Virus record (IMG/VR): IMGVR_UViG_3300009285_005933
Span: 1-44,928 of that record
Source: a virus
DNA length: 44,928 bases
Strand: one strand, 5' to 3'
This document shows positions 6,616-14,873 of this stretch, piece after piece; position 1 is the first letter of the stretch, and each line of letters opens with the position of its first letter. Below the pieces are notes generated by a model. It did not search any database. It worked only from the letters and a program-made list of their open reading frames with translations, and was not told where the DNA came from. Both the position numbers and the translations under genes were made by a program.

Positions 6616-7424
6616 ATAAGCCTGATCTCTTTCTAAAGGTGCAAGAGCGGGCTACCAAAGCGCGGGAGCTCTACGCTACAAGTGCCCGTGCGTACTGCAA
6701 CACTCTTGTATACGGCCCCTTCGGTGGGGGGAAAACCCGCTTGGCTACTACTGCCCCAAGGCCAGTTTGGATAGACTCTTTTGACCCGGGGGGAACCAAG
6801 ATTGTCGCTTTACAACCGCTAATTGAGAGCGGAGATGTAATCGTGGATAATACCTGGGAAACTGATTCTTGGAAGGCGCCTTTCGCTTTCAAGGAGTGGG
6901 AAAGAGAAATGATGGGGCGTATCTCCGATGGTTTCTTTGAGCACATCGGAACATACTTTCTCGACTCTTCTACCAGGTGGACCATGAGCATTATGTATGA
7001 GATCCTGAAGATTGGGGACGTGAAAAAAGGTTCCCGTACTGGGAAGACCCCAGAGCTTCAAGACTACCTAACTCAACAACTAACCGCGGTAGATTGGTTG
7101 GGCAAGCTTATGGCGCTTCCTTGCCACTGTGTTGTTACTGGGCACATTGGTATACATACCGACGCGGTTAGCGGCCGGATGGAAACCGGCCTACTCATGT
7201 GGGGGCAGCTTGCTACTCAGTTCCCACTAGTATTCGATGAAAAGTGGATAGCCCTAAAGAAATCCGATGAGTGGGTACTTCAGACTAGTACTGAGGGTAT
7301 CTACGCTGCAGAAACCCGTATGGGGGAGGGTATCTTGAAGCAGTTCGAGGCTCCCGACCTTCGGGGAATGCTCGAGCGTTGTAAGAAGTCCTACCAAGAT
7401 AAGCCCCGAATTTCGGGGGAGTGA
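6612..7424 (+). CDS. Sak4-like RecA-fold ATPase (phage recombinase type)
   Basis: A 270-aa P-loop protein. Walker A is GPFGGGKT at residues 35-42, followed by RLATTAPRPVWIDSFDPGG, as in phage nucleotide-binding proteins of the Sak4 group. A Walker B-like segment TYFLDSSTRW occurs near residue 118 and a central GHIG. Sak4 proteins promote single-strand annealing with a partner SSB. The GTG at 6612 is chosen because AAGGAGG lies upstream and it overlaps the nuclease stop. The TGA stop touches the palindrome at 7424. Confidence 0.82.
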   Translation: MNKPDLFLKVQERATKARELYATSARAYCNTLVYGPFGGGKTRLATTAPRPVWIDSFDPGGTKIVALQPLIESGDVIVDNTWETDSWKAPFAFKEWEREMMGRISDGFFEHIGTYFLDSSTRWTMSIMYEILKIGDVKKGSRTGKTPELQDYLTQQLTAVDWLGKLMALPCHCVVTGHIGIHTDAVSGRMETGLLMWGQLATQFPLVFDEKWIALKKSDEWVLQTSTEGIYAAETRMGEGILKQFEAPDLRGMLERCKKSYQDKPRISGE

Positions 7425-7448
7425 CTCTTCAAGAATTTCTTAAGGAGT
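7424..7448 (+). repeat. 25-bp palindrome element, copy 2
   Basis: Arms ACTCTTCAAGAA and TTCTTAAGGAGT. It begins on the last base of the Sak4-like gene, and its right arm supplies AAGGAG, the SD of the protease gene at 7455. Confidence 0.92.
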
Positions 7449-7454
7449 ATAGAG

Positions 7455-8549
7455 ATGCCGAAACCAATCGACTTACTAACCCTACGAAATGTAGTGGGGT
7501 TCGGTGATGGGCAGAAGCTCAAAGGCGACGAGGTTACTTCTCGCCATTGCCTCACGGTATTCGTGAAGAGCAAGGTTGCTAAGAAGCAACTCTCCGAGAG
7601 CGAGATGGTGCCGAGTAAAGTAGATGGGGTTCCCACCGACGTAGTAGAGACTGGAGATCTAAAGCCACTCTCTGCCCCCTTAATGGGGGGTGACGCAGTG
7701 GGAGCTTATCCCTCCGGTACCTGGGGAACCCTCGGAGGAGTGTTCCGCGTGAATGGCCAGGATCTCGGGCTGACCAACTACCACGTCGTCACCAATCTCT
7801 CCGACACTCGCCGGGATAACCGTGGGGATTTCGTAGGCACTATCAACCCGAATACTGGAGAGCGCCTTAACCCCTTGGGACAAGTCCTAACGCACTCCAG
7901 CTTTCTCCCGGTAGATGTCGGGGCGGGCCAGAGCGGGTGCCTCTCAGACGCCGCTTTCTTCACCCTCACCAACTCCGGTGGGGACCCGCTCGTAGGGGAG
8001 CTTGGCTACTCCATCCCGGGCTCCAAAATGGATAGGTGGCATGATCAGCTTATCGGGCTCCCAGGAAAGCCGCTCGCTGGCTGGCCTCACTATCACCGCA
8101 ACTACTGCGGAATGTATCGTAGCCTGGGCTCTCCTCAAGACTTCACCCCGGCCGGCTTGGGAATCGCCCAGAAGCCAAGCGCGCTACTCGATACGGCGAT
8201 TCCCCTCCAGAAGTTCGGTGCCCGCACGGGCTACACGCGCACGGACATGACGTGGTGGAACACCACCTTCTCCTTGGACTACGGTGGTACTGTGGGAGTG
8301 GTGAACTTCTTCAAGCAGGGGTTCACCCGCAGAGGCCCGAACCAATCCCGTGTAATCTGTGCTCCGGGAGACTCAGGCTCCGCGTGCTTCGATATGCAAG
8401 GCTACCTCGTGGGCCTCTTGTTTGCGGGCTCCGAAATAGGCTACATCTACACCCCAATCTGGCTCGTCTTTAAGCAGCTATTCGCAGCTGAGCTTGTTTC
8501 GAAGCTCTGCCTGGATACCGAAACTTGGCGAAGGGTTCACGGGCCGTGA
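7455..8549 (+). CDS. Trypsin-like serine protease
   Basis: A 364-aa protein with a chymotrypsin-fold triad: His110 (LTNYHVV), Asp165 (CLSDAAFF) and Ser307 (APGDSGSACF). The N-terminal segment (CLTVFVKSK, then IPxxVDGVPTDVVETG-like) matches bacterial trypsin-like peptidases of the type that carry a small domain before the protease. No signal peptide is seen, so it should act in the cytoplasm. It lies inside the replication and recombination cluster, with its SD in a palindrome element. Substrate unknown; possibilities are host proteins, a phage precursor or a defence protein. Confidence 0.88.
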   Translation: MPKPIDLLTLRNVVGFGDGQKLKGDEVTSRHCLTVFVKSKVAKKQLSESEMVPSKVDGVPTDVVETGDLKPLSAPLMGGDAVGAYPSGTWGTLGGVFRVNGQDLGLTNYHVVTNLSDTRRDNRGDFVGTINPNTGERLNPLGQVLTHSSFLPVDVGAGQSGCLSDAAFFTLTNSGGDPLVGELGYSIPGSKMDRWHDQLIGLPGKPLAGWPHYHRNYCGMYRSLGSPQDFTPAGLGIAQKPSALLDTAIPLQKFGARTGYTRTDMTWWNTTFSLDYGGTVGVVNFFKQGFTRRGPNQSRVICAPGDSGSACFDMQGYLVGLLFAGSEIGYIYTPIWLVFKQLFAAELVSKLCLDTETWRRVHGP

Positions 8550-8597
8550 GCATTCGAGGCGCTCACTTGGGGAACCCCGTAACCCTTCGCTCGGAGG

Positions 8598-8618
8598 GTA
8601 GAGGCCACACCCCTCTAC
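8598..8618 (+). terminator. Hairpin in the 150-nt gap after the protease gene
   Basis: Arms GTAGAGG and CCTCTAC with a 7-nt loop. A smaller hairpin (ACCCT and AGGGT) lies just before it. There is no T run. The gap 8550-8699 otherwise holds no convincing gene or promoter. Confidence 0.45.
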
Positions 8619-8699
8619 TCTCCACCCTCGTAACCCGCTCTGGAAGCGCGGATACGCAAGAAAACTATCTCTCACACACTCTCACTCATAGGTGCTCTC

Positions 8700-9116
8700 A
8701 TGACCGAAGCTAGCCCTCTCGACCTAAACATGAACGACCGTCAGGATTTCCACTGCCTTCCCGCGGATGCCGAGGTGGAGCTGCGTATCACTAAGGCTGA
8801 GGTAAAGCCCACCAATTCCGGAGACAAGGTGGGGCTCAACCTAACTCTCGATTCCCCGAGCGACCCCCTCGCTTGGGATGTCCGCTACTGGATCGAGGTT
8901 CCCAAGGCGTGCCACCCGGGGGACGATGGGTACAAGAACTACCAGCGCACGCTCAACAACTACAAGGAACTCGGCGCTACGTTCGGTGTGGACTTCAACC
9001 GGCCCGTGGACCCGCGGGAGTTGGTGGGCCAGACCGGCTACGCCATTCTCGGACTGGAGGAGAACGAGGGCCGCACGCAGAACCGCGTGAAGAGGTTCTG
9101 TCCTCGTAGGCGCTAG
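8700..9116 (+). CDS. DUF669-like candidate ssDNA-binding protein
   Basis: 138 aa. The order of segments fits the OB-type DUF669 family: an N-terminal FHCLPADAEVELRITKAEV strand pair, a GDKVGLNLTLDS strand, a middle helix (NNYKELGATFG) and a final strand with LVGQTGYAILGLEE and NRVKRF. DUF669 proteins often sit with Sak4-like ATPases and act as their SSB partner, which fits the neighbours here. The tail is basic (RRR) and lacks the acidic end of classic SSB. Assignment is from pattern only. Confidence 0.6.
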   Translation: MTEASPLDLNMNDRQDFHCLPADAEVELRITKAEVKPTNSGDKVGLNLTLDSPSDPLAWDVRYWIEVPKACHPGDDGYKNYQRTLNNYKELGATFGVDFNRPVDPRELVGQTGYAILGLEENEGRTQNRVKRFCPRRR

Positions 9117-9130
9117 TCCTTTTACCAGAG

Positions 9131-9163
9131 AGGGCCCCGAGGGAGCTATTCTCTCGGGGCTCT
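9131..9163 (+). terminator. Terminator-like hairpin after the 8700 gene
   Basis: Arms AGGGCCCCGAG and CTCGGGGCTCT pair over 11 bp with one G-T wobble, followed by a pyrimidine run TTCTCT. It begins 14 nt after the stop. It may reduce readthrough into the following small genes. Confidence 0.65.
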
Positions 9164-9182
9164 TTCTCTACTCGGAGGAGGT

Positions 9183-9515
9183 ATGCCAAGAATAAGCTAC
9201 GATGTGAACGACGAGGTGTTTGAGTTCCTCCACAACCGAATCCCTCATGGCCAACGCCAACAGGTCTATGGGGCGATTCTTTCTTTGCTTGTTAGGGAAC
9301 TCCAGCGGGATTACCGCAACACTATGATCCTACTATTCTCGGATCAGCTCACCATGAGGGAACTCCACGATGGACTTACTAACGCAGAGGAAAGGGCTGT
9401 TGCAGCTACCACGCGCCGAGGCGCTGGAGGCGCTGATCCAGATCCGCCAGAAGCGCCGGGACCGGTTCGCCCAAAAGCGCGCCGTGGGGGGAATAAGAAC
9501 CCCGCGCAAGGGTAA
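9183..9515 (+). CDS. Hypothetical protein, 110 aa, overlaps the next gene by 146 nt
   Basis: ATG with a very strong GGAGGAGG. Residues 1-62 look folded (NDEVFEFLHNRIPHGQRQQVYGAIL, then a helix), like a small DNA-binding or RHH-type protein. Residues 63-110 are low-complexity Pro/Gly/Arg and are read from DNA that codes more convincingly in the frame of the gene at 9370. Either the genes truly overlap or a frameshift joins them. Confidence 0.6.
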   Translation: MPRISYDVNDEVFEFLHNRIPHGQRQQVYGAILSLLVRELQRDYRNTMILLFSDQLTMRELHDGLTNAEERAVAATTRRGAGGADPDPPEAPGPVRPKARRGGNKNPAQG

Positions 9516-9615
9516 GATTCAGGTTAACCAACTCGAGAAGGCTCTCTCGGGGCTAACCTTGGAGCAGCTCGAAGCACTCCAACTATCACTCTTGGAAGGA
9601 AACTCAGATGGGTAG
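9370..9615 (+). CDS. Hypothetical basic helical protein, 81 aa
   Basis: ATG inside the previous gene with AGGGA 8 nt upstream. The N-terminal half is helical and basic (EALEALIQIRQKRRDRFAQ), the C-terminal half helical and acidic (LEKALSGLTLEQLEALQLSL). It overlaps the next start by 8 nt. Function unknown; an alternative view is that it is the frameshifted end of the gene at 9183. Confidence 0.55.
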   Translation: MDLLTQRKGLLQLPRAEALEALIQIRQKRRDRFAQKRAVGGIRTPRKGKIQVNQLEKALSGLTLEQLEALQLSLLEGNSDG

Positions 9616-10933
9616 CGAAGTTCTGATGCTTAACATTCCGATGGCTAATATAGCCTTTGGGGATAGAGTCCGGCAGGACTATAAGAATGTAGACACGCTC
9701 GCCTCCGATATCCAGAGGCGCGGGCTTATCCACCCAATCGCGGTACTCGCTACCCCAGGGGCCGAGAAGCCTTATCTCCTTCTTGCGGGTGGCCGCCGCT
9801 ACCTTGCCCTTGCTCTCCTTAGCACTCCCACCATTCCCTGTCGAGTCTACGAAGGGGAGCTCTCCACCCTTGACCGGAAGGAACTTGAGCTCTACGAGAA
9901 CCTCCAGCGGGAGAACCTAACCTACGCGGAACAAGTCGCCCTCACCAAGGAGATCCACGAGTTAGAGGTAGAGAAGCACGGCGCCGCGCTTGGCCCCTCT
10001 CCAGGCCAGTCTATGAGTGACACCGCTGCCATGCTTGGGAGGAGCGCTACCCAAGTCTCCCAAGATATAGCCCTCGCCCGCGCTATCGAGGAGAACCCCG
10101 AACTCGCTCAGCTTCGTAACAAGCACGAAGCGATGAAGGCCCTCAAGAAGCAGCAGCAAGAACTCTTGGACAAACTCCAAGTTGCTACCTTCGCTGCGAG
10201 CCAGCCCACGGCCACCACTCTCCTCAAGCAGAAGATCATAGATAGTTACCTCGTCGAGGACTTCTTCACTGGTGTTCAGAAGCTCCCAGATAGGACTATG
10301 AACTTCGTGGAGCTAGACCCACCCTATGGTATAGAGATGGACACCTCTATGAAGGGTGGGGAGATCACCACCAAAGACTACAACGAGGTAGATCGCGCAA
10401 CCTACCCCGAATTCATCACCCACGTTGCGAGGGAGTGCTACCGAGTCCTTCTCCCCAATGGGTGGCTCATCGCTTGGCACTCTGCCCAACACCACTCTGC
10501 CGTTAAGGCTGCTCTGGAAACCGTGGGGTTCCGAGTGGCTCCTGTGATGGCTGTCTGGGTAAAGCTCGCCGCAGGGATGACTCACCAACCCTACCTAACT
10601 CTCGCCTCTCAGTGGGAAGGCTTCTTCTACGCCTCTAAAGGCTCTCCCCAACTCATGAAAGGGGGAGTGGGAAACACCTTCCTCTATAAGCCCCCGGACG
10701 TAGCCCGGAGAATCCACCCAGTCGAGCGCCCACTCCTTCTTATGCAGGAGCTCGTCTCGCTATTCTGCCCGCCCAACGGCTACATGCTAATCCCCTTCGC
10801 TGGAAGCGGGGTGACTATTCTCGCCGCCCACAACCTCTCGATGAAGGCTATCGGGTTCGACCTATCTCAAGTTTACAAAGACGCCTTCGCTGCCCGCGTT
10901 GTCTCGGCGGATCTCCCGTTCATAACTCTTTAA
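9608..10933 (+). CDS. ParB-like / DNA methyltransferase fusion
   Basis: 441 aa. Residues about 1-110 form a ParB/Srx-type domain (RQDYKNVDTLASDIQRRG, LLAGGRRYLALALL, YENLQRENLTYAEQ). A helix-turn-helix follows near 130-160 (MSDTAAMLGRSATQVSQDI). The C-terminal half is an amino-methyltransferase with the catalytic DPPY at 237-240 before the AdoMet motif FAGSG near 397-401, the beta-type order. Likely role: site-specific adenine or N4-cytosine methylation guided by the ParB/HTH part, protecting phage DNA or marking sites. ATG with AAGGAAAC upstream. The TAA stop lies inside the palindrome at 10925. Confidence 0.88.
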   Translation: MGSEVLMLNIPMANIAFGDRVRQDYKNVDTLASDIQRRGLIHPIAVLATPGAEKPYLLLAGGRRYLALALLSTPTIPCRVYEGELSTLDRKELELYENLQRENLTYAEQVALTKEIHELEVEKHGAALGPSPGQSMSDTAAMLGRSATQVSQDIALARAIEENPELAQLRNKHEAMKALKKQQQELLDKLQVATFAASQPTATTLLKQKIIDSYLVEDFFTGVQKLPDRTMNFVELDPPYGIEMDTSMKGGEITTKDYNEVDRATYPEFITHVARECYRVLLPNGWLIAWHSAQHHSAVKAALETVGFRVAPVMAVWVKLAAGMTHQPYLTLASQWEGFFYASKGSPQLMKGGVGNTFLYKPPDVARRIHPVERPLLLMQELVSLFCPPNGYMLIPFAGSGVTILAAHNLSMKAIGFDLSQVYKDAFAARVVSADLPFITL

Positions 10934-10949
10934 GAATTTCTTGAGGAGC
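10925..10949 (+). repeat. 25-bp palindrome element, copy 3
   Basis: Arms ACTCTTTAAGAA and TTCTTGAGGAGC. The left arm contains the TAA of the ParB-methyltransferase gene; the right arm gives GAGGAG, the SD for the start at 10956. Confidence 0.9.
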
Positions 10950-10955
10950 TTGCCG

Positions 10956-11318
10956 ATGCGTCCGATGAAAGTCTACATCGCGGGTCCCTACTCCACCGAG
11001 GACCCAATCAAGAATACCGCTCGAGCTATTCGGGCGGGAAACGAGTTACTCAACCGGGGCTATTGCCCCTTCATTCCCCACCTATCACACTTCTGGCACC
11101 TTCAACACCCACAAGAGTGGGCTACCTGGATAGAGTATGATATCCAGTGGCTAGACTCCTGTGACGTGTTGCTCAGGTTGGTAGGCTCCTCTCGAGGCGC
11201 AGACCTTGAAGTAAAACATGCCTACCGAAACCGAATCCCTGTGGTAATAGAGGGCCCTGGGGACTTGGAAGCTCTCGCTCTCTTGAGGGAGGAACTAGGT
11301 GCACGCGGCATATTGTGA
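10956..11318 (+). CDS. Nucleoside 2-deoxyribosyltransferase-like (DUF4406-type) protein
   Basis: 120 aa. The N-terminus MKVYIAGPYS, the central WLDSCDVLLRL and the segment GSSRGADLEVKHA (with the candidate catalytic Glu) match the nucleoside deoxyribosyltransferase-like fold. Such phage proteins may act in nucleotide salvage, base modification or NAD-type metabolite turnover. Start at 10956 is chosen over the upstream TTG at 10941 because the palindrome provides GAGGAG 7 nt before it. It overlaps the polymerase start by 20 nt. Confidence 0.75.
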   Translation: MRPMKVYIAGPYSTEDPIKNTARAIRAGNELLNRGYCPFIPHLSHFWHLQHPQEWATWIEYDIQWLDSCDVLLRLVGSSRGADLEVKHAYRNRIPVVIEGPGDLEALALLREELGARGIL

Positions 11319-13713
11319 AGGCCCACTCGAGGCCAAGATTTGCCTAATCGGTGAGGCACCCGGGAGGGACGAAGTAGCCGCTGGTCGCCCCTTCGTCGGA
11401 CGGGCCGGGCAAGTTCTCAACCGAACCCTTATCGCTGCGGGGATACAGCGACACGAGGTACGAATCGAGAATGTGTTTCAGTTCAACCCAGTGGGGAATA
11501 ACATAGCCCCGTATATCGAGTTTCGCTCAAAGGGGCCACCTAAGATCTCTACGGAGTTCCTGGAAGCGCGAGAAGCACTGTTCCATCGCCTCCGCGATTG
11601 CTACGCGAACGTGTTGGTGCCCTTTGGGAATGTCCCACTCTACGCCCTAACGGGTATCGACCAACCGGCTATCACTAAGCGCCGAGGATCTATCTTGTGG
11701 TGCGAGGAGCTATCTCGTAAGGTCGTGCCTTGTATCCATCCAGCGGCTGCCCTCGAGCACCGAGACCCGATGAGTGAGTTCCTTATCGCCCATGATCTAC
11801 GGAGAGCGGTAGCCCAGAGTGCCTTTCCCGAGAGACACCCGCGGGAGCGGAATCTACGCCTCGAGCCATCCTTCACTGAAACTCTTGAGTTCATTCGGTA
11901 CTGTAGTACTCTCGAGTCCTGCGCGGTAGATATCGAGACTGATATCACCGTCAAGGAGATGACCCACCTAAGTCTGGCTTACTCCGCAGACGAGGCCATC
12001 TGTATCCCCCTCTCAGACGGCGCTAAGGACTACTGGTCCCCCGATCAAGAGCTCGAGATTATGGAGGCTATCCAAAGCCTCCTTGAGAATCCCGCTGTGC
12101 GAAAGGTGGGGCAGAATATCACCTTCGATGCTACCTTCCTCTTTACTCGCTTTGGCATCGTGACCCGCCCGGTGGACGATACGATGGTAGCCCAAGCCTT
12201 CCTCATGCCGGACTATCCTAAGGGCTTGGACTTCATCACCGCCATGTATTGTGCGGGGGAGCCCTACTATAAGGACGATGGGAAGGCGTGGCGCGCGGGC
12301 TCCTTAGTCTCCAGTGAACTCTCCTTCCGTCGCTACTCCGCAATGGATTCTGCCGTGGTGATGGAAGCCTTCCCCCAACAGCGTCGAGACCTCGAGCGAC
12401 AGAATAACTGGGACGCCTATCGCCGACAAGTAGCCCTAATCGAGCCCTTGGTTTATATCGCTACCACCGGTGTCCAGATGATCCCAGAGAAGCTGGTCCA
12501 AGGAAGTGAGGCTACTGGGGCCCGCTGCCAAGAGCTCCTCGATATACTTCGTAAAGACGCTGGTCCCGAGTTCAACCCAGATAGCCCTAAGCAAGTCGCG
12601 GACTTCTTCTACATCACCCTGGGGAATCGTGCCTACTACGGGAAGAGTGGCTCCCCCACCACCGACGACAAAGCGCTCAAGCGGCTTGCCAGCAAAGGTG
12701 TAACTCAAGCCGATATCCTTCTTGAGTACCGCCACCTCGCCAAGATGAAGGGAACCTACTACGACATAACTCTCGACCCAGATAACCGCCTCCGCTGCTC
12801 TTGGAACCCGGTGGGGACTAAGCAATCACGGGTGTCCAGTTCCAAGACTATCTTTGGGACCGGCGGAAATATGCAGAACCAGCCTCCCGAGATGAGCTCC
12901 GCTATGATCGCGGACCCAGGCAACATCTTTATAGAGCATGACCTAGCCCAGGCAGAGAACCGCGTTGTTGCCTACATCTCTCGAGACATCCGGATGAAGG
13001 AAGCCTTTGCTCAAGGTATCGACCTCCACCGTCTTACCGCTTCCCTTATTTACGGCGTCCCGATTGAGATGGTAACCCTCGAGCAGCGCCAGTGGGGCAA
13101 GCGCGCGAACCATGGGCTCAACTATGACCTCGGTCCAGGACAGTTCGCTATCTATTACCAGATCACCCAACCCGAGGCTAAGTTCATCGTGGAGCGCTAC
13201 CACGAAACCTATCCCGGGGTCCGCGAGTGGCACCGTTCCATTAGGGACCAGCTCGCTAAGAGTCGTACCCTTGTTAACCTTCTTGGCCGCGCCTACCAAT
13301 TCCGCACTCCCTGGAGTGTAGACTTATTCAAGCAGGCTTACTCCTACGTCCCCCAATCTACTGTCGCGGGCGTCCTTAACGAGTGGGGGATGGTCTACCT
13401 CTACCAGCACCAAGACCTATTCCCAGAGGTAAGCCTTGTAAACAACGTCCATGACTCTGTTAAGTACCAAGTCCCGCTCTCAGTAGGCCCCTCCCGAATA
13501 CTCGAGATCATTCGACTAATCGCCACTAACCTCTCCCAGCCACTCTTCCACCAAGGCGAATCCTTCATAATCCCCACCGATACCGCTATCGGGTTCACTA
13601 TGGACAAGCCCACCATGCTGGAGTGGAAAGCAAAGAAGGTATCCACCACTCCTGACGCTGCTTTGGTAGAGGAGCTCGAGTCCTATGTCAAGGGAAGTGC
13701 CGGACTGGGTTGA
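11299..13713 (+). CDS. Uracil-DNA glycosylase domain fused to family A DNA polymerase
   Basis: 804 aa. Residues about 1-160 are a family 4/5-like uracil-DNA glycosylase (GEAPGRDE at 18-25, GRPFVGRAGQ, NVFQFNP, later CIHPAAAL) but lack the usual N-terminal Cys pair. A 3'-5' exonuclease follows with VDIET, the GQNITFDATF box and YSAMD. The polymerase has motif A DLAQAENR, motif B R-x3-K-x3-H-x3-Y, and motif C VHDS in place of VHDE. His605 stands where E. coli Pol I has Phe762. GTG start with GAGGGAGG upstream. This is the replicative polymerase, with a built-in uracil-sensing or repair module. Confidence 0.9.
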   Translation: MHAAYCEGPLEAKICLIGEAPGRDEVAAGRPFVGRAGQVLNRTLIAAGIQRHEVRIENVFQFNPVGNNIAPYIEFRSKGPPKISTEFLEAREALFHRLRDCYANVLVPFGNVPLYALTGIDQPAITKRRGSILWCEELSRKVVPCIHPAAALEHRDPMSEFLIAHDLRRAVAQSAFPERHPRERNLRLEPSFTETLEFIRYCSTLESCAVDIETDITVKEMTHLSLAYSADEAICIPLSDGAKDYWSPDQELEIMEAIQSLLENPAVRKVGQNITFDATFLFTRFGIVTRPVDDTMVAQAFLMPDYPKGLDFITAMYCAGEPYYKDDGKAWRAGSLVSSELSFRRYSAMDSAVVMEAFPQQRRDLERQNNWDAYRRQVALIEPLVYIATTGVQMIPEKLVQGSEATGARCQELLDILRKDAGPEFNPDSPKQVADFFYITLGNRAYYGKSGSPTTDDKALKRLASKGVTQADILLEYRHLAKMKGTYYDITLDPDNRLRCSWNPVGTKQSRVSSSKTIFGTGGNMQNQPPEMSSAMIADPGNIFIEHDLAQAENRVVAYISRDIRMKEAFAQGIDLHRLTASLIYGVPIEMVTLEQRQWGKRANHGLNYDLGPGQFAIYYQITQPEAKFIVERYHETYPGVREWHRSIRDQLAKSRTLVNLLGRAYQFRTPWSVDLFKQAYSYVPQSTVAGVLNEWGMVYLYQHQDLFPEVSLVNNVHDSVKYQVPLSVGPSRILEIIRLIATNLSQPLFHQGESFIIPTDTAIGFTMDKPTMLEWKAKKVSTTPDAALVEELESYVKGSAGLG

Positions 13714-14851
13714 GGGATGGCTGGAGCTGACCGCGAATACCGAGCCCCGGCCGATGTATCGGAGGTGGTGTGCGCTAAGCACAGTCGCGGCGGCCTTGAG
13801 ACGGAAGTGCTTTCTCGAGTGGGGGAGTGAGACCTTCTACCCAAACATGTATATAGTCTTAGTGGGCCCTCCCGCTGCTCGTAAAGGTACCGCTATGCGT
13901 CCCGCGGTGGAGATGATGGCTGCTCACGGACTAAAGATCGCCGCAGACGAGACCTCTCGGCAGAAGCTGGTCAAAACACTCCAGGACGAGCGGGAGCAGA
14001 TAGTCCACTCCGATGGGAGGATAAACTTTCATTCCAGCCTGACCATTCTCTCCACGGAGCTCACTGTCTTTCTCGGCTATAAGAACGCGGAGTTCCTCAC
14101 CATCCTCTGTGACTGGTTTGACTGTAAGAGTCGCTTCGTCTATGATACCTTTCTCCACGGAGAGCAGGAGGTAATCAACCTATGGGTAAATCTACTTGGG
14201 GCTACCACCCCCTCTACTCTCCAAAGCTCCATGCCCGAGGGAGCCGTAGGCACTGGCTTCACCTCTCGCACCGTCTTTGTCTATGAGGAAGACAAAGCTG
14301 GGGTCATTATCAAACCCACCCTCGGGCCCCCTATGCTCTTCGAGGCCATCTCCCGAGACTACGCCCGGATAAAGAGTATGGACGGGCCCTTTCTCACCAC
14401 CCCGGGCTTCGACGACCTATACACCACCTGGCGTACCAACGCTGAGAGTGACCCACCCCAATTCAACGAGCTCCGCTTGGAGTTCTACATCGAGCGGCGG
14501 ATGCTACACATAATGAAACTCTCCATGCTCTACTCCGCCGCCCGCAGCGGCGCCATGGAAATCACGGAGGATGACCTTGCCAAAGCTATCTGGACCCTGG
14601 AAACCACCGAGCAAAAGATGGCCCAAGTCTTCCGCGGGGTAGGCTCCAACCCCCTCGCCGTTGTCCAGATCCGCTTGATGAAAGTCCTCGCGGAGCGTGG
14701 GGCTGTCCCTTTCCACGCCCTTGCTGAGATGTTTTTCAATGATGTAAGCCAGCGGCAACTTGGAGAGATTATTGCCTCTCTGGAGGCGATGGGCTTCTGC
14801 AAGGTAGACCCAAACACCAAGTCCCTACTATATACACGTAAACACTCTTAA
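13685..14851 (+). CDS. DUF3987-like P-loop ATPase, candidate replicative helicase/primase-associated protein
   Basis: 388 aa. An N-terminal helical region (PDWVEGWLELTANTEPRPMY) leads to a modified Walker A, LVGPPAARKGTAM, near residue 60, then LTILSTEL as a likely Walker B region. A long helical C-terminal part ends with a winged-helix-like stretch. This matches DUF3987-type phage proteins found beside PolA genes. With no other helicase visible it is the best candidate for unwinding DNA at the fork. ATG with GAGGAG 10 nt upstream, overlapping the polymerase end by 29 nt. Confidence 0.7.
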   Translation: MSREVPDWVEGWLELTANTEPRPMYRRWCALSTVAAALRRKCFLEWGSETFYPNMYIVLVGPPAARKGTAMRPAVEMMAAHGLKIAADETSRQKLVKTLQDEREQIVHSDGRINFHSSLTILSTELTVFLGYKNAEFLTILCDWFDCKSRFVYDTFLHGEQEVINLWVNLLGATTPSTLQSSMPEGAVGTGFTSRTVFVYEEDKAGVIIKPTLGPPMLFEAISRDYARIKSMDGPFLTTPGFDDLYTTWRTNAESDPPQFNELRLEFYIERRMLHIMKLSMLYSAARSGAMEITEDDLAKAIWTLETTEQKMAQVFRGVGSNPLAVVQIRLMKVLAERGAVPFHALAEMFFNDVSQRQLGEIIASLEAMGFCKVDPNTKSLLYTRKHS

Positions 14852-14868
14852 CGAAATTCTTGAGGAGT
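14844..14868 (+). repeat. 25-bp palindrome element, copy 4
   Basis: Arms ACTCTTAACGAA and TTCTTGAGGAGT. The TAA of the ATPase gene (14849-14851) lies in the left arm; the right arm gives GAGGAG, the SD for the start at 14874. Confidence 0.9.
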
Positions 14869-14873
14869 TAGAG

